The notes under the pieces are model-generated. The model was given only the letters and a program-made list of their open reading frames with translations. It was not told where the DNA came from and ran no database searches. A stretch of 64,000 bases of DNA from an uncultured Erysipelotrichaceae bacterium (lineage in GTDB: Bacteria > Bacillota_I > Bacilli_A > RFN20 > CAG-826): the NCBI GenBank assembly GCA_900316365.1, contig ONCO01000007.1, positions 1 through 64,000 on the forward strand. Direction: 5' to 3'. The position numbers and the translations under genes are program-made. Shown piece by piece: positions 1 to 8,240 of the stretch; position 1 is the first letter of the stretch; every line of letters begins with the position of its first letter.

Positions 1-2
1 TT

Positions 3-20
3 GCCGAAGAATTAAAGTAA
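3..20 (+). CDS. C-terminal end of an upstream gene (tentative)
   Basis: The first bases read Ala-Glu-Glu-Leu-Lys-stop in frame 3, and a strong terminator hairpin follows 14 bases later. That arrangement suits the last codons of a plus-strand gene that starts before the window. Only five codons are visible, so no product can be named and another frame cannot be excluded. Confidence 0.35.
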   Translation, partial: AEELK

Positions 21-33
21 GTCGATTTGTATC

Positions 34-68
34 AAAAAAGGTAGCTCGCGCGAGCTACCTTTTCTTTT
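34..68. terminator. Bidirectional intrinsic terminator
   Basis: A perfect 24-base palindrome at 38-61 is flanked by A-rich sequence on the left and T-rich sequence on the right. It can stop transcription from both sides: the gene ending near position 20 and the minus-strand permease operon ending at 77. Confidence 0.85.
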
Positions 69-76
69 GCCTTAAT

Positions 77-1048
77 TTATCTATCCTCGCGGAAGTAGGC
101 TTGGCCTAAAGCCCCAGGGGCTTGGACGTTTCGTTTTCCGAGAATCGAAGTGATGACAAGGACGAGGATGGTGAAGAGGTAAGGGAATAAACCGAAGACA
201 TTCATCATAGTGAAGTCGATGCCTTTCACGAAGCGCGGGAGGAGATAAAGGAGACCGAAGATGAAGGAACCGCCGATGGCGATGGCTGGATTCCAAACGC
301 AGAAGATGACAAGGGCGATGGCGAGCCAGCCAAAGCCTTGGATCGTGCCGGAGCTTTCCCAAGAGCCGCCGACGAAGTCCATGACGTAATAGAGGCCGCC
401 AAGACCGGCGATAGAAGAACCGGTGAGGATCGCACCATATTTATAAAGGTTGACGTTGATGCCGGCCGCGTCCGCGGTGCCTGGGTTTTCGCCAATCGCG
501 CGGAGAGATAAACCTAGTTTCGTCTTTCTAAGGATGAAGAAGGCGACCAAAGCAATCGCAATGCCCAAATAGACGAGGATGCCGTGGCTGAAGAAAATCT
601 TGCCAAAGACCCCGAGTCCTTCATATGGGAGGCTAGCGGAAAGGATGCGGCTAGCTTGGGTGAAATGAGTGTCATCCACCATCGTCATGAAGAAGTCGAC
701 GACGCCGGCGCCGAAGGTAGTAAGGGCTAAGCCGGTGACGTTCTGGTTGCATTTGAGGGTTACGGTCAAGAAAGCGTAAATCAAACCAGAAATCGAAGAG
801 AAGAGGATGCTGAAGAGAATGGCGAAGAGGACGACGAGAATCCATGGGGCGCTAGAAGGATTATCGCTATAGAAGGACATGATGAGCGAAGTGCCAACGC
901 ATCCGCCTAAGGTGCCAAAGCACATGACGCCAGGGATGCCGAGGTTCAAGTGGCCGGCCTTTTCCATGATGATTTCGCCGACGCATCCAAAGAGGAATAC
1001 GGTCATGACGGCGATGACGCTTGGAAGGATTGTTTCAAAGAATAACAT
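77..1048 (-). CDS. Nucleoside/simple-sugar ABC transporter permease (NupQ/YufQ-like)
   Basis: Second permease of a BMP-type ABC importer, about 323 residues and strongly hydrophobic (roughly eight to ten membrane segments). It belongs to the branched-chain-permease-like family that includes RbsC and B. subtilis NupQ, recognisable from the Gly/Asn-rich stretch GEIIMEKAGHLNLG near the N terminus and a later RAIGENPGTADAAGI motif. The ATG at 1048 is preferred over an in-frame start at 1117 because a GGAGG site precedes it and the upstream permease ends one base before. It is last in the minus-strand operon BMP lipoprotein, ATPase, permease 1, permease 2. The purine nucleoside substrate is inferred from the upstream guanine riboswitch and hpt. 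Confidence 0.87.
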   Translation of the reverse strand: MLFFETILPSVIAVMTVFLFGCVGEIIMEKAGHLNLGIPGVMCFGTLGGCVGTSLIMSFYSDNPSSAPWILVVLFAILFSILFSSISGLIYAFLTVTLKCNQNVTGLALTTFGAGVVDFFMTMVDDTHFTQASRILSASLPYEGLGVFGKIFFSHGILVYLGIAIALVAFFILRKTKLGLSLRAIGENPGTADAAGINVNLYKYGAILTGSSIAGLGGLYYVMDFVGGSWESSGTIQGFGWLAIALVIFCVWNPAIAIGGSFIFGLLYLLPRFVKGIDFTMMNVFGLFPYLFTILVLVITSILGKRNVQAPGALGQAYFREDR

Positions 1049-1049
1049 C

Positions 1050-2195
1050 TTATTTGTCCTCCTTTCCCTGAGGGAGTTGCTTGTCTTTTTCTTTCTTAGA
1101 ATGGTGGTTAAAGACAATGCGATAAGAGATTAAGAACTCCACGGCGATAACGGTGAAGTAGATGATGCCGATGGAAATGGAACCGATTGCGCTATTGGTG
1201 ATGCCAAAGGCCTTCTGGACCTGAGCCATACCTCTCGTGACAAAGGCGACGAGGGTTGCGGTGCCAACCATCGCGAATGGGTTAAAGCGAGCAAGCCAGG
1301 TGACCATGATGGCGGTGAAGCCCATGTTGTTGGCGCTTTCGACGGTCATGGTATGGTTGATCGCGCCGCCGAGCAATAACCCGACTACGCCGCAGACCGC
1401 GCCGCTAAGTAAGACAGTGCGGATGATGACTTTCTTGACGTTGATGCCGATATATTTGGCGGTGTTCTGGGATTCGCCGACGACGGCGAGTTCGTAACCG
1501 TGCTTATGGAAGCGGAGATAGGCGAACATGATGCCGAGGATGATGAGGGAAATGATGAGGGTCAATGGGTAATACTGTGGGCCCATATTGGAGAAGGGGA
1601 GTTCGATGCCTGGGATTTGGCCGTGGTCGATGATGCTCAAAGTGCCAGAACCGGTGCCATCAACGGCATTGATGAAGATGGCGACGATGCCCGCGGCGAT
1701 ATAGTTCATCATTAAGGTGAAAAGCGATTCGTTCGTGTTGAATAAGGCTTTGAAGATGGCTGGAATAACTGCCCAGATCATGCCGGCAAGAAGTGCGACG
1801 GGGATCATGACGGCAATGATGGCGGGATCCGGCCAACCGGCGGCACCCAAATATTTCATGCAGATAAGGGTCGCTAAGCAGCTGATAAGAATTTGGCCGT
1901 TACCGCCTAAATTCCAGAACTTCATTTTGAAGGCGGGAAGGAGGGCTAAGCCAACGATCAATAATAAGGAAGCGGTGTGGACGAAAATCCAGAATTTGCG
2001 TTCCGTGGAGAAGATGCCCTCAAATAGAAGCGGGATGACGCTGAAAGGGTTATTGCCGGTGGTGAGGCCGAGCAATAAGCAAGCGAGGAGCAAGCCGACA
2101 AGGATCGCTCCGAAGCGATAGGCTAAAGATTTCCAAATCGAGATGTCGCGACGTCTAACGACGTGAAAGAGAGGCTGTTTGAATGGATTACGCAT
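1050..2195 (-). CDS. Nucleoside/simple-sugar ABC transporter permease (NupP/YufP-like)
   Basis: First permease of the importer, 381 residues. A short basic N terminus precedes a long hydrophobic region with the motif AFKMKFWNLGGNGQ and a later VVGESQNTAKYIGI, both typical of BMP-family permeases (the second matches RAIGENPGTADAAGI in the partner). The start ATG overlaps the last 8 bases of the ATPase gene, with a GGAGG site 10 bases ahead, so translational coupling is likely. It should form the transmembrane channel together with the gene downstream. Family assignment is firm; the substrate is inferred from context. Confidence 0.87.
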   Translation of the reverse strand: MRNPFKQPLFHVVRRRDISIWKSLAYRFGAILVGLLLACLLLGLTTGNNPFSVIPLLFEGIFSTERKFWIFVHTASLLLIVGLALLPAFKMKFWNLGGNGQILISCLATLICMKYLGAAGWPDPAIIAVMIPVALLAGMIWAVIPAIFKALFNTNESLFTLMMNYIAAGIVAIFINAVDGTGSGTLSIIDHGQIPGIELPFSNMGPQYYPLTLIISLIILGIMFAYLRFHKHGYELAVVGESQNTAKYIGINVKKVIIRTVLLSGAVCGVVGLLLGGAINHTMTVESANNMGFTAIMVTWLARFNPFAMVGTATLVAFVTRGMAQVQKAFGITNSAIGSISIGIIYFTVIAVEFLISYRIVFNHHSKKEKDKQLPQGKEDK

Positions 2196-3726
2196 TTTTC
2201 TTTTCCTCCTTGTCGTTCTTTTTGGTCATCAAGAGACCGATTTCGTTTTTGTTTGTCTTTCTCGCATCCACGATGCCACGGACTTCGCCATCGCCAATGA
2301 CGGCAACGCGGTCGCTTAAGGCGATAAGGACGTCAAGGTCTTCGCCGACATAGATGACGGCGGTTCCTTTCTTTTTCTGCTCATTGAGCAGGTGATAAAT
2401 CATATAAGAAGAGTTGATGTCGAGACCGCGGGTTGGGTAAGCGACCATGAGCACTTTTGGGCCAGAGGCGATTTCGCGTCCGACTAAGACTTTCTGGACG
2501 TTGCCGCCGGATAATTTCCTGACGGAAGTGTGGATGGAAGGGGTGGCGACATGAAGTTCGCGCACAACCTTATCCGCCAAATCGCGCGGTTTCTTGCGGT
2601 TAAGGAACATACCTTTTCCTTTGCGGTAGCTCCTAAGCATCATGTTGTCGATTAAGTCCATGTTGCCGACAAGACCCATGCCAAGACGGTCTTCTGGAAC
2701 GAAGGCGAGGCGAACGCCCAAGCTTCTGATTTGGGCTGGGGTCTTATCGCGGAGATTGACGACCTCTCCGTTCTTTGGATTGATATAAGTGATGGAGCCG
2801 TGGTCATCTTTGACGAGGCCTGCGATCGATTCGAGAATTTCTTTTTGGCCCGAGCCAGAGATGCCGGCGATGCCAAGGATTTCTCCGCTTCTAGCGGTGA
2901 AGGAAACTTTGTGGAGGATGGAATGGCCATCGGCGTTCTTGCAGGAGATGCCTTTGACGATTAAACGGTCCTGCGGATTTTCCGGGGTATCACGTTCAAT
3001 GTTTAATTCGATCTTTTCGCCGACCATCATCTCGGTCAATTCGTTTTCGTTGGTTTTCTTGGTTTCGATGGAACCGATGTATTCGCCTTTTCTAAGTACG
3101 GCGACGCGGTCAGAGATTTCCATGACCTCGTTTAATTTGTGGGTAATGATGATGATGGATTTACCGTCTTTCGCCATGTTGCGGAGGATCGTGAAGAGCT
3201 TTTCGACTTCGATTGGCGTAAGAACGGCGGTCGGTTCGTCAAGGATAAGAAGGTTCGCGCCACGATAAACGGCCTTGATGATTTCTAAGGTCTGCTTTTC
3301 GGAGACGGACATCTCATAAACACGCTTGTCCAAATCGAGGACGAAGCCATATTTATCGCGGATTTTTTCTACAGCCGCGCGCGCGGTAGAAGGACGGTCT
3401 TTGAGACCCAAAACGATATTCTCGAGGGAGGTGAAGACATCAATCAATTTGAAGTGCTGATGGATCATGCCGATATGGTGACGGAAAGCATCTTTAGGCG
3501 AAGCGATCGTGACGGGTTTCCCTTCGATGAGGATTTCCCCCTCGTCAGGATAATAAATGCCGGCGACCATATTCATTAATGTGGTCTTGCCGGAGCCATT
3601 CTCCCCTAAAAGAGCCAAAATCTCTCCGCGATAAATGGAGAGGTTAACGTGTTGATTTGCTTTGATTTGGCCGAAGGATTTTGAGATGTTCCTTAGCTCA
3701 ATGCTTATGCTTTTCTGTCTATCCAT
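2188..3726 (-). CDS. BMP-type ABC importer ATPase with two nucleotide-binding domains (NupO/YufO-like)
   Basis: A 512-residue double ATPase, the usual form in RbsA/NupO-type importers. Domain 1 has Walker A GENGSGKTT at residues 41-49, a degenerate signature (SVSEKQ) and Walker B LLILDEPTAVL. Domain 2 has a degenerate Walker A (GISGSGQKE), an intact LSGGNVQK signature and Walker B-like VLMVAYPTRGLD. This asymmetry is normal for the family, in which one site is catalytically weak. It powers uptake through the two downstream permeases. An intrinsic terminator separates it from the binding-protein gene, so it is probably made at lower level. Confidence 0.92.
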   Translation of the reverse strand: MDRQKSISIELRNISKSFGQIKANQHVNLSIYRGEILALLGENGSGKTTLMNMVAGIYYPDEGEILIEGKPVTIASPKDAFRHHIGMIHQHFKLIDVFTSLENIVLGLKDRPSTARAAVEKIRDKYGFVLDLDKRVYEMSVSEKQTLEIIKAVYRGANLLILDEPTAVLTPIEVEKLFTILRNMAKDGKSIIIITHKLNEVMEISDRVAVLRKGEYIGSIETKKTNENELTEMMVGEKIELNIERDTPENPQDRLIVKGISCKNADGHSILHKVSFTARSGEILGIAGISGSGQKEILESIAGLVKDDHGSITYINPKNGEVVNLRDKTPAQIRSLGVRLAFVPEDRLGMGLVGNMDLIDNMMLRSYRKGKGMFLNRKKPRDLADKVVRELHVATPSIHTSVRKLSGGNVQKVLVGREIASGPKVLMVAYPTRGLDINSSYMIYHLLNEQKKKGTAVIYVGEDLDVLIALSDRVAVIGDGEVRGIVDARKTNKNEIGLLMTKKNDKEEKKNA

Positions 3727-3740
3727 ATTTTTTCCCTAAT

Positions 3741-3780
3741 AAAACGGCAAAACCCAAGGGAGGTAGAGACTCCCTTGGGT
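3741..3780 (-). terminator. Intercistronic attenuating terminator
   Basis: Inverted repeat ACCCAAGGGA/TCCCTTGGGT (3752-3780) with a 9-base loop. Read on the minus strand, it lies just after the binding-protein gene and is followed by a moderately T-rich tract. It probably lets only part of transcription continue into the ATPase and permease genes, giving excess binding protein. Confidence 0.72.
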
Positions 3781-3798
3781 AAGTGATTTTGCGAACGA

Positions 3799-4992
3799 TT
3801 AGAACGCGGTGTTGAGGAAGTTGATACCGTCGATTTGGATATCGAAGTATGGGGCGGAACGGAATTCGCTCTCGGCGAAGTAGGTAACGTCACCAGCAGT
3901 CTTGATGACTTCGGTGTCCTTGGTGAAAGCCTCATCCTGGTCGACGTCAGCCATGTAAGAGGTGAGATGCTCGCCATTGACGGTGAACTTGGAGCAATCG
4001 AAGACCTTGAGGGAGCCATCGCGGAGTTTCTTCGCGACTTCTTCGAGTTTGGCTTTGGTGCCTTCGGCAGCGCCGAGTTTGCCAGGTTCGCCTAAAGCGA
4101 CGGAACCATTGTCGAGCGCGGTGCCTAAGCCTTTGCAGTAGTCGTTATCGATGGCTTTCTTGTCGATGATCTGCTGGAAGGCATATTCAAAGTATGGTTC
4201 CCAGTCAATCTTGGAAGAGATGACATAGGTATTTGGGCATTCTTTTTCGGTGGAACCATTGTAGGTGATGTTTGGAACCTTGGCGGATTCGCAAGCCTTT
4301 GGAGCGCCCATGGAGTCGGCGTGCTGGGAGATGATGGTGCAGCCTTCACCGATTAAGAGTTCAGCAGCGGTCTTTTCGCCGGTTTCATCGTACCATTGAC
4401 CAGTGAACTGGACGTCCATGGTGACATCGGAAACGATGGATTTGACGCCGAGATAGTAAGAGGTAAGACCGGAGATAACTTCGGCATAGGTGTAAGCGCC
4501 GATGTAGCCGATCTTATGGGAAACATTGCCCATGGCCTGGAGCTTTAAGCCAGCAGCGACGCCGGCGAGATAACGGCCTTCGTAGATGGAAGCGAAAGCG
4601 TTGTGGAAGTTCGCAAGTTTAGCGGTGTGAGCACGGGTGCCGGTGGCGTGAGCGAATTCGACATCTGGGTAGTTTATCGCGGCGTTCTTGATGTGTTCTT
4701 CGTGACCGAAGGAATCAGCAAAAACAAATTTGCAGCCGTTTTCAGCTAAGTCGATCGCTTCATCCTTGGCTTCGGTGCCTTCTGGGATGCCGGTAGAGAT
4801 GACTGGTTCGACGTTCATCTTCGCACAAGCAGCTTTGAAGCCGTTGATGAAGTTGGCGTCATAGGTGGACTTGTCATCGTGGAGGGTGATGAGACCAGCC
4901 TTGAACTTGTAGTTCTCTTTCTTGTTTTGGCCGCAAGCAGCGAGGGTAACGGCGGCGAGGATGAGGGTGGCGACTTTGAGATTGTTTTTCAT
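3799..4992 (-). CDS. BMP-family substrate-binding lipoprotein (purine nucleoside/base uptake)
   Basis: A 397-residue lipoprotein. The signal peptide ends in the lipobox LAAC, so Cys20 should be lipidated and the protein anchored outside the membrane. The mature part has the BMP/PnrA/TmpC pattern: GLITLHDDKSTYDANFINGF early, then FVFADSFGHEEH, FAHATGT and a domain with GYIGAYTYAEV. Proteins of this family bind purine nucleosides or related ligands and feed RbsA-type ATPases. It is the first gene after the guanine riboswitch, with hpt divergent next door. Guanosine, inosine or a free purine is the likely ligand; this is inferred from context. Confidence 0.9.
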   Translation of the reverse strand: MKNNLKVATLILAAVTLAACGQNKKENYKFKAGLITLHDDKSTYDANFINGFKAACAKMNVEPVISTGIPEGTEAKDEAIDLAENGCKFVFADSFGHEEHIKNAAINYPDVEFAHATGTRAHTAKLANFHNAFASIYEGRYLAGVAAGLKLQAMGNVSHKIGYIGAYTYAEVISGLTSYYLGVKSIVSDVTMDVQFTGQWYDETGEKTAAELLIGEGCTIISQHADSMGAPKACESAKVPNITYNGSTEKECPNTYVISSKIDWEPYFEYAFQQIIDKKAIDNDYCKGLGTALDNGSVALGEPGKLGAAEGTKAKLEEVAKKLRDGSLKVFDCSKFTVNGEHLTSYMADVDQDEAFTKDTEVIKTAGDVTYFAESEFRSAPYFDIQIDGINFLNTAF

Positions 4993-5330
4993 TTCTTGAT
5001 TTTCTCCCTGTTGGTTCGTCTAATCGCCCGAGAGAGATAGAAAGTCAAAAAATGAAAAAGAATGCCAACGATCCTTAATCATCATTCGTAGTGCTGAATT
5101 ACGGTTCAGCGTAGAGACTTTCCACCAATCTGGGAATTATACGAATAACAATTTGTCTTTCGACGCATAATTATCTCCCCCAACGTTTTAAAAATGGAAG
5201 TTTTAGAATCATGTAATCGCTTCCTTAGTATTAAAAACGAGATAGCCCTAGACAAAAGTCCGTCAATGGGTTTTTATAAACTAATGCGTAAGTTCGCGTA
5301 ATTAATTATTGTTCCAAGGGAGAGGATTTC
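4993..5330. promoter_or_regulatory. 338-bp divergent intergenic region between the importer operon and hpt
   Basis: This gap holds the purine riboswitch (5084-5146), its minus-strand leader, and the promoters of two divergent transcripts. A GATAAT-like hexamer lies about 25 bases upstream of the aptamer on the minus strand (around 5170). The 190 bases before hpt are A+T rich but show no clear second aptamer. No open reading frame of interest was seen. Confidence 0.6.
5084..5146 (-). ncRNA. Guanine/hypoxanthine-type purine riboswitch aptamer
   Basis: Read on the minus strand, the element has P1 ATTCGTA (5146-5140) pairing with TACGAAT (5090-5084), the conserved J1/2 TATAAT, a weak P2 closing a loop that contains the GG pair, J2/3 TCTCTAC, and P3 GCTGAA/TTCAGC closing the CCGTAA loop. 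J3/1 reads ACTA, so the specificity base matching C74 is C, which indicates guanine or hypoxanthine rather than adenine. The T at the U51 position argues against the 2'-deoxyguanosine variant. It lies about 90 bases ahead of the BMP gene. The expression platform is unclear: a GAATG/CATTC stem before a T run overlaps the 3' side of P1. Confidence 0.88.
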
Positions 5331-5909
5331 ATGTCTGAAGTTGTGATGTCGCAGGAGCTTTGCGAAGCTACTTATAAAAAAGTGGGTCAGGAGCTCACCG
5401 AACTTCTTAAGAATGAGGAGAAGCGTCCGATTCTTTTGTGCGTCATGAAGGGCGCGATGAATTTCCTCATCGGGATGATGAAGTACGTCGAGTGCCCAGT
5501 CATCGTCGACTATATCCACATTTCTAGCTATGACGGCACCGACAGCACTGGCAAGATCAACCTTTTGAAGGACATGACCTTCAATCCAGAAGGAAGAACC
5601 GTCGTCATCGTCGAGGACGTTATCGATACCGGCCTCTCGCTCGCGTATTTAAAAGATTATTTAAATAAGAAGTACCATCCGAAAGACGTCAAGATCGCCG
5701 TCTTCGTCGATAAGACCGCGAGAAGAAAGGTCGACGTCAAAGTCGATGTCGTCGGCTTCACCATGAATGTCGACAAATACATCGTCGGCAATGGCTTCGA
5801 CTATCACGATATGTTCCGTAACGTCCCATATGTCTTCACCCCAAGCGAAGAAGACTTCAAGAAATGGGATGAGATGATCGCCAAAGACCCTCTCATGAAG
5901 AACGAATAA
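5331..5909 (+). CDS. hpt: Hypoxanthine(-guanine) phosphoribosyltransferase
   Basis: Converts hypoxanthine and/or guanine plus PRPP to IMP/GMP in the cytoplasm (purine salvage). The 192-residue protein has the PRPP-binding motif VVIVEDVIDTG near residue 90, the N-terminal PILLCVMKGAMNF loop and a C-terminal GFDYHDMFRNVPYV segment, all typical of HPRT. A GGGAGAGG site lies about 6 bases before the ATG. It is divergent from the riboswitch-controlled purine importer, so the two transcripts form a salvage pair: uptake and ribosylation. It ends in its own strong terminator. Confidence 0.94.
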   Translation: MSEVVMSQELCEATYKKVGQELTELLKNEEKRPILLCVMKGAMNFLIGMMKYVECPVIVDYIHISSYDGTDSTGKINLLKDMTFNPEGRTVVIVEDVIDTGLSLAYLKDYLNKKYHPKDVKIAVFVDKTARRKVDVKVDVVGFTMNVDKYIVGNGFDYHDMFRNVPYVFTPSEEDFKKWDEMIAKDPLMKNE

Positions 5910-5932
5910 GAGCAATCACTTGATAGCAATCG

Positions 5933-5962
5933 CCGTGTCAATCTTTTGTTGACACGGTTTTT
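5933..5962 (+). terminator. Intrinsic terminator of hpt
   Basis: Nine-base stem CCGTGTCAA/TTGACACGG with a 7-base loop, followed by TTTTT. The 3' arm also contains TTGACA, which may serve as the -35 box of the next gene. Confidence 0.88.
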
Positions 5963-5976
5963 GTTCGTTCCAAAAT
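5949..5976 (+). promoter_or_regulatory. Candidate promoter giving a leaderless transcript of the membrane protein gene
   Basis: A perfect -35 box TTGACA (5949-5954), 16 bases of spacing, then CAAAAT (5971-5976), six bases before the ATG at 5983. The -35 box is part of the hpt terminator hairpin. Confidence 0.5.
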
Positions 5977-5982
5977 AATCTC

Positions 5983-6432
5983 ATGAAGACCACAAGAAGA
6001 TTGCTGAAGTTTTTTTGCTGCTTAGGATTGGCTTTTTCCGCTTTGATCTTTAATCCGTTTTGGCCAACGTGGGGAATGATTCATGATCACTTTGTCGACG
6101 GGCATTACATAAGTTACACGGCGACAAACCTATCAGCTTTCTTGAGGGATGAGTGTTTTAGTTCGTTTCAACATGTGTCAGCGATTCTTTCGTTGATTTT
6201 CTTGTATGTCGGAATCGTCCTGGTGTTGATAGCTATCGCCACTTCGGGTAAGAAGAAGGTGTCGTTTGTTTTCTCGATTCTTGCGGCATCTTTGCTGTTA
6301 GCTGTTACATGTCTCCTCCCGTTTTCGCACGACATTTCCATTCCATTCCTTTGGCTTAATTATATGATTCCCACGCTTGCTGGCGGCCTGCTCGTCGCTT
6401 CAAATTTCGTCGGCGAAAAAAGCAACTCTTAA
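5983..6432 (+). CDS. Small four-helix membrane protein of unknown function
   Basis: 149 residues with about four hydrophobic segments (roughly residues 9-30, 64-86, 93-112 and 121-142) and short loops rich in His and aromatic residues between the first two. I do not recognise a family. There is no Shine-Dalgarno sequence; a consensus-like promoter sits immediately before the ATG, so the mRNA may start at the start codon. Base composition is visibly more A+T rich than in hpt upstream, so lateral origin is possible. It is a single-gene unit between two terminators. Confidence 0.65.
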   Translation: MKTTRRLLKFFCCLGLAFSALIFNPFWPTWGMIHDHFVDGHYISYTATNLSAFLRDECFSSFQHVSAILSLIFLYVGIVLVLIAIATSGKKKVSFVFSILAASLLLAVTCLLPFSHDISIPFLWLNYMIPTLAGGLLVASNFVGEKSNS

Positions 6433-6445
6433 AAGGGGCTATTGA

Positions 6446-6482
6446 AAAAGAATCGTCCTCTAACTTAGGGACGATTCTTTTC
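6446..6482. terminator. Shared bidirectional terminator of convergent genes
   Basis: Stem AAAAGAATCGTCC/GGACGATTCTTTT around a 10-base loop, T-rich on the plus strand. It overlaps the last codons and stop of the minus-strand glycosyltransferase, so the two convergent genes share it. Confidence 0.85.
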
Positions 6483-8237
6483 TTTCTTTGTAATCTTGGC
6501 GATTCCTTTGGTAACGTCGACGACGAAGCTGGATACGGCGACTTGTATTGGAATTAGGATCAACATCGCGTATCTGGCGTTCTCGGAGCAACCTACCGGA
6601 TATTTGTAATTGAAATAGATGTAGGAGAAGGCGTTGGTGAGGAAGAAGATCGCCATCATGATGTAGAGTCTGGCGTCGATTTTCTCGCGCTTAATCATTT
6701 TGACTATCAATCTGATGGTGTAATAGAGGGCCGCAATCTCAAAGAGGACGCCGACGAGGATGTAGAAGACGTAAGCGAAGTCTGCGCCGATGGCGGCGAA
6801 GCCCTTTAAGTCGTAACTCCATTCGCCGAAGAGAGCGGTCTTAAGGAAAGCGGTCCAAACGGAGAAATCGCTCTTGCCCCATTCAGGGGTGTAATACCAA
6901 GAGCCATTCGCGAAATAGGCCTTATCTGGATCCAACCATTGGAGAAGGTAATGGGAATAGCCAAGGTCTTTGGTCGGGAAGAAGATGAAGCGATTCCAGA
7001 AGCCATAGAAATCAAGGTGGATGTGCTGGATCGATTCGTGGTAAGCGCCGTCATACCATTCGGTGTCCTTAACGTAACCGATAGGTACGCCGAATTTGAC
7101 CTTATTGAAGATGTGGATGCCTAATCCTAATGGGAAGACGATTACGGCGAAGGCCGCCATCTTGTAGATAAACATCCATAAGGCTTTTTTGTCCTTTGTA
7201 GCCTGATATCTCTTGATGTATTTGATGAGCAATAGGAGATAGAGGAAGGCGATTGGGAAGGCAATCATAGCCGCGGAAAGCTTGGTCATCATGCCTAAGC
7301 CGATCATAAAGGCCGTGACGATGATGTCGACCCAGCTTTCGCTATGGTAGAAGCGGAGGGCGAAATATAGGGCGAAGACGGCGAAGGTTAAGGCCAACAT
7401 GTCGTTGTTACCGTAGTTTGGCATATACCAAAGGGATGGAACAAAGACCGCTAAGAAAGTGGCGATGACGAGCTTAGCGCCGTCTAAACGCATTTCCTTA
7501 AAGCATTTGTAGAAACCCCAGATCGTTAAGGCGGAATAGAAGTTGATGTAGATGCGGCAGGTTTCCAATAAGGAATATTGGTAATTGGTATATAAGGTAT
7601 AGGCCGCGGCGTTTGGCTCATACCAAACATAGACAGGGCTATTGACCGGCTGACGGATGAAGATGGAGTGGAACTTCATGATCCAAGCCATCAAAGTGTG
7701 CCAAAGCTTTGGCTGATAGGTTTGGTTGGTCAGTTCTGGGTCCGGCCACTTGTTGAAGTTGAAGATGTCATAGATAAGCTCCCAATGACCTTTGGGACCG
7801 TAATAAGTGTAGTCGTGCTTATAGTCCGGGTTATTCATGTAACGGCAGTTCGTGAAGACGAGGAGAATGCCGATGGAGATAAGGACTAAGCCGAAAGCGA
7901 TTCGGGAAGCGTTGTTCTTCTTAAAGATGGAGAGCAAGACCTCGACTAAGACAATCGCGCCGATATAGATGCCAAGGCAAACCATAAAGGCCGTTTTGGC
8001 GCCAGGGGAGGCATAGCCTGCGGCGTCGCTATGGTACTCATATGGAGTGGTGGAGAAGTTGAAGATGAAATAGATGATGTAAAAGGCAATCAAAAGGAGC
8101 GGGAGGTAGATCGCATATCGCCACGGCTTAGTGGAAATATAGGTATATGCCCCCGCTATTTTCTTCCAAATGGTCGCACACGTGGATGAGAATTTGCTCC
8201 AAAAGGTAGGCTTCTTTTCTTCGATGGTTTGCTCCAT
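6465..8237 (-). CDS. Membrane-embedded GT-C/GT39-like glycosyltransferase
   Basis: 590 residues: a short cytosolic N terminus, a first membrane helix near residues 40-62, a loop with YEYHSDAAGYASPG, then about ten further membrane helices and a large external loop around residues 380-460 rich in Trp/Tyr/His. The layout fits GT-C transferases of the PMT/GT39 type, which use polyprenyl-phosphate sugars outside the membrane. The Asp in the first loop is a candidate catalytic residue. It starts 3 bases after the flavoprotein gene stops, so the two form an operon. Acceptor (protein, lipid or wall polymer) is unknown; the family call is from topology and residue pattern, not a signature match. Confidence 0.7.
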   Translation of the reverse strand: MEQTIEEKKPTFWSKFSSTCATIWKKIAGAYTYISTKPWRYAIYLPLLLIAFYIIYFIFNFSTTPYEYHSDAAGYASPGAKTAFMVCLGIYIGAIVLVEVLLSIFKKNNASRIAFGLVLISIGILLVFTNCRYMNNPDYKHDYTYYGPKGHWELIYDIFNFNKWPDPELTNQTYQPKLWHTLMAWIMKFHSIFIRQPVNSPVYVWYEPNAAAYTLYTNYQYSLLETCRIYINFYSALTIWGFYKCFKEMRLDGAKLVIATFLAVFVPSLWYMPNYGNNDMLALTFAVFALYFALRFYHSESWVDIIVTAFMIGLGMMTKLSAAMIAFPIAFLYLLLLIKYIKRYQATKDKKALWMFIYKMAAFAVIVFPLGLGIHIFNKVKFGVPIGYVKDTEWYDGAYHESIQHIHLDFYGFWNRFIFFPTKDLGYSHYLLQWLDPDKAYFANGSWYYTPEWGKSDFSVWTAFLKTALFGEWSYDLKGFAAIGADFAYVFYILVGVLFEIAALYYTIRLIVKMIKREKIDARLYIMMAIFFLTNAFSYIYFNYKYPVGCSENARYAMLILIPIQVAVSSFVVDVTKGIAKITKKEKNRP

Positions 8238-8240
8238 TTC

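Noticed and set aside
5147-5330. Possible second riboswitch ahead of hpt on the plus strand
   Set aside because: No P1-P2-P3 pattern or conserved purine core could be found in this orientation.
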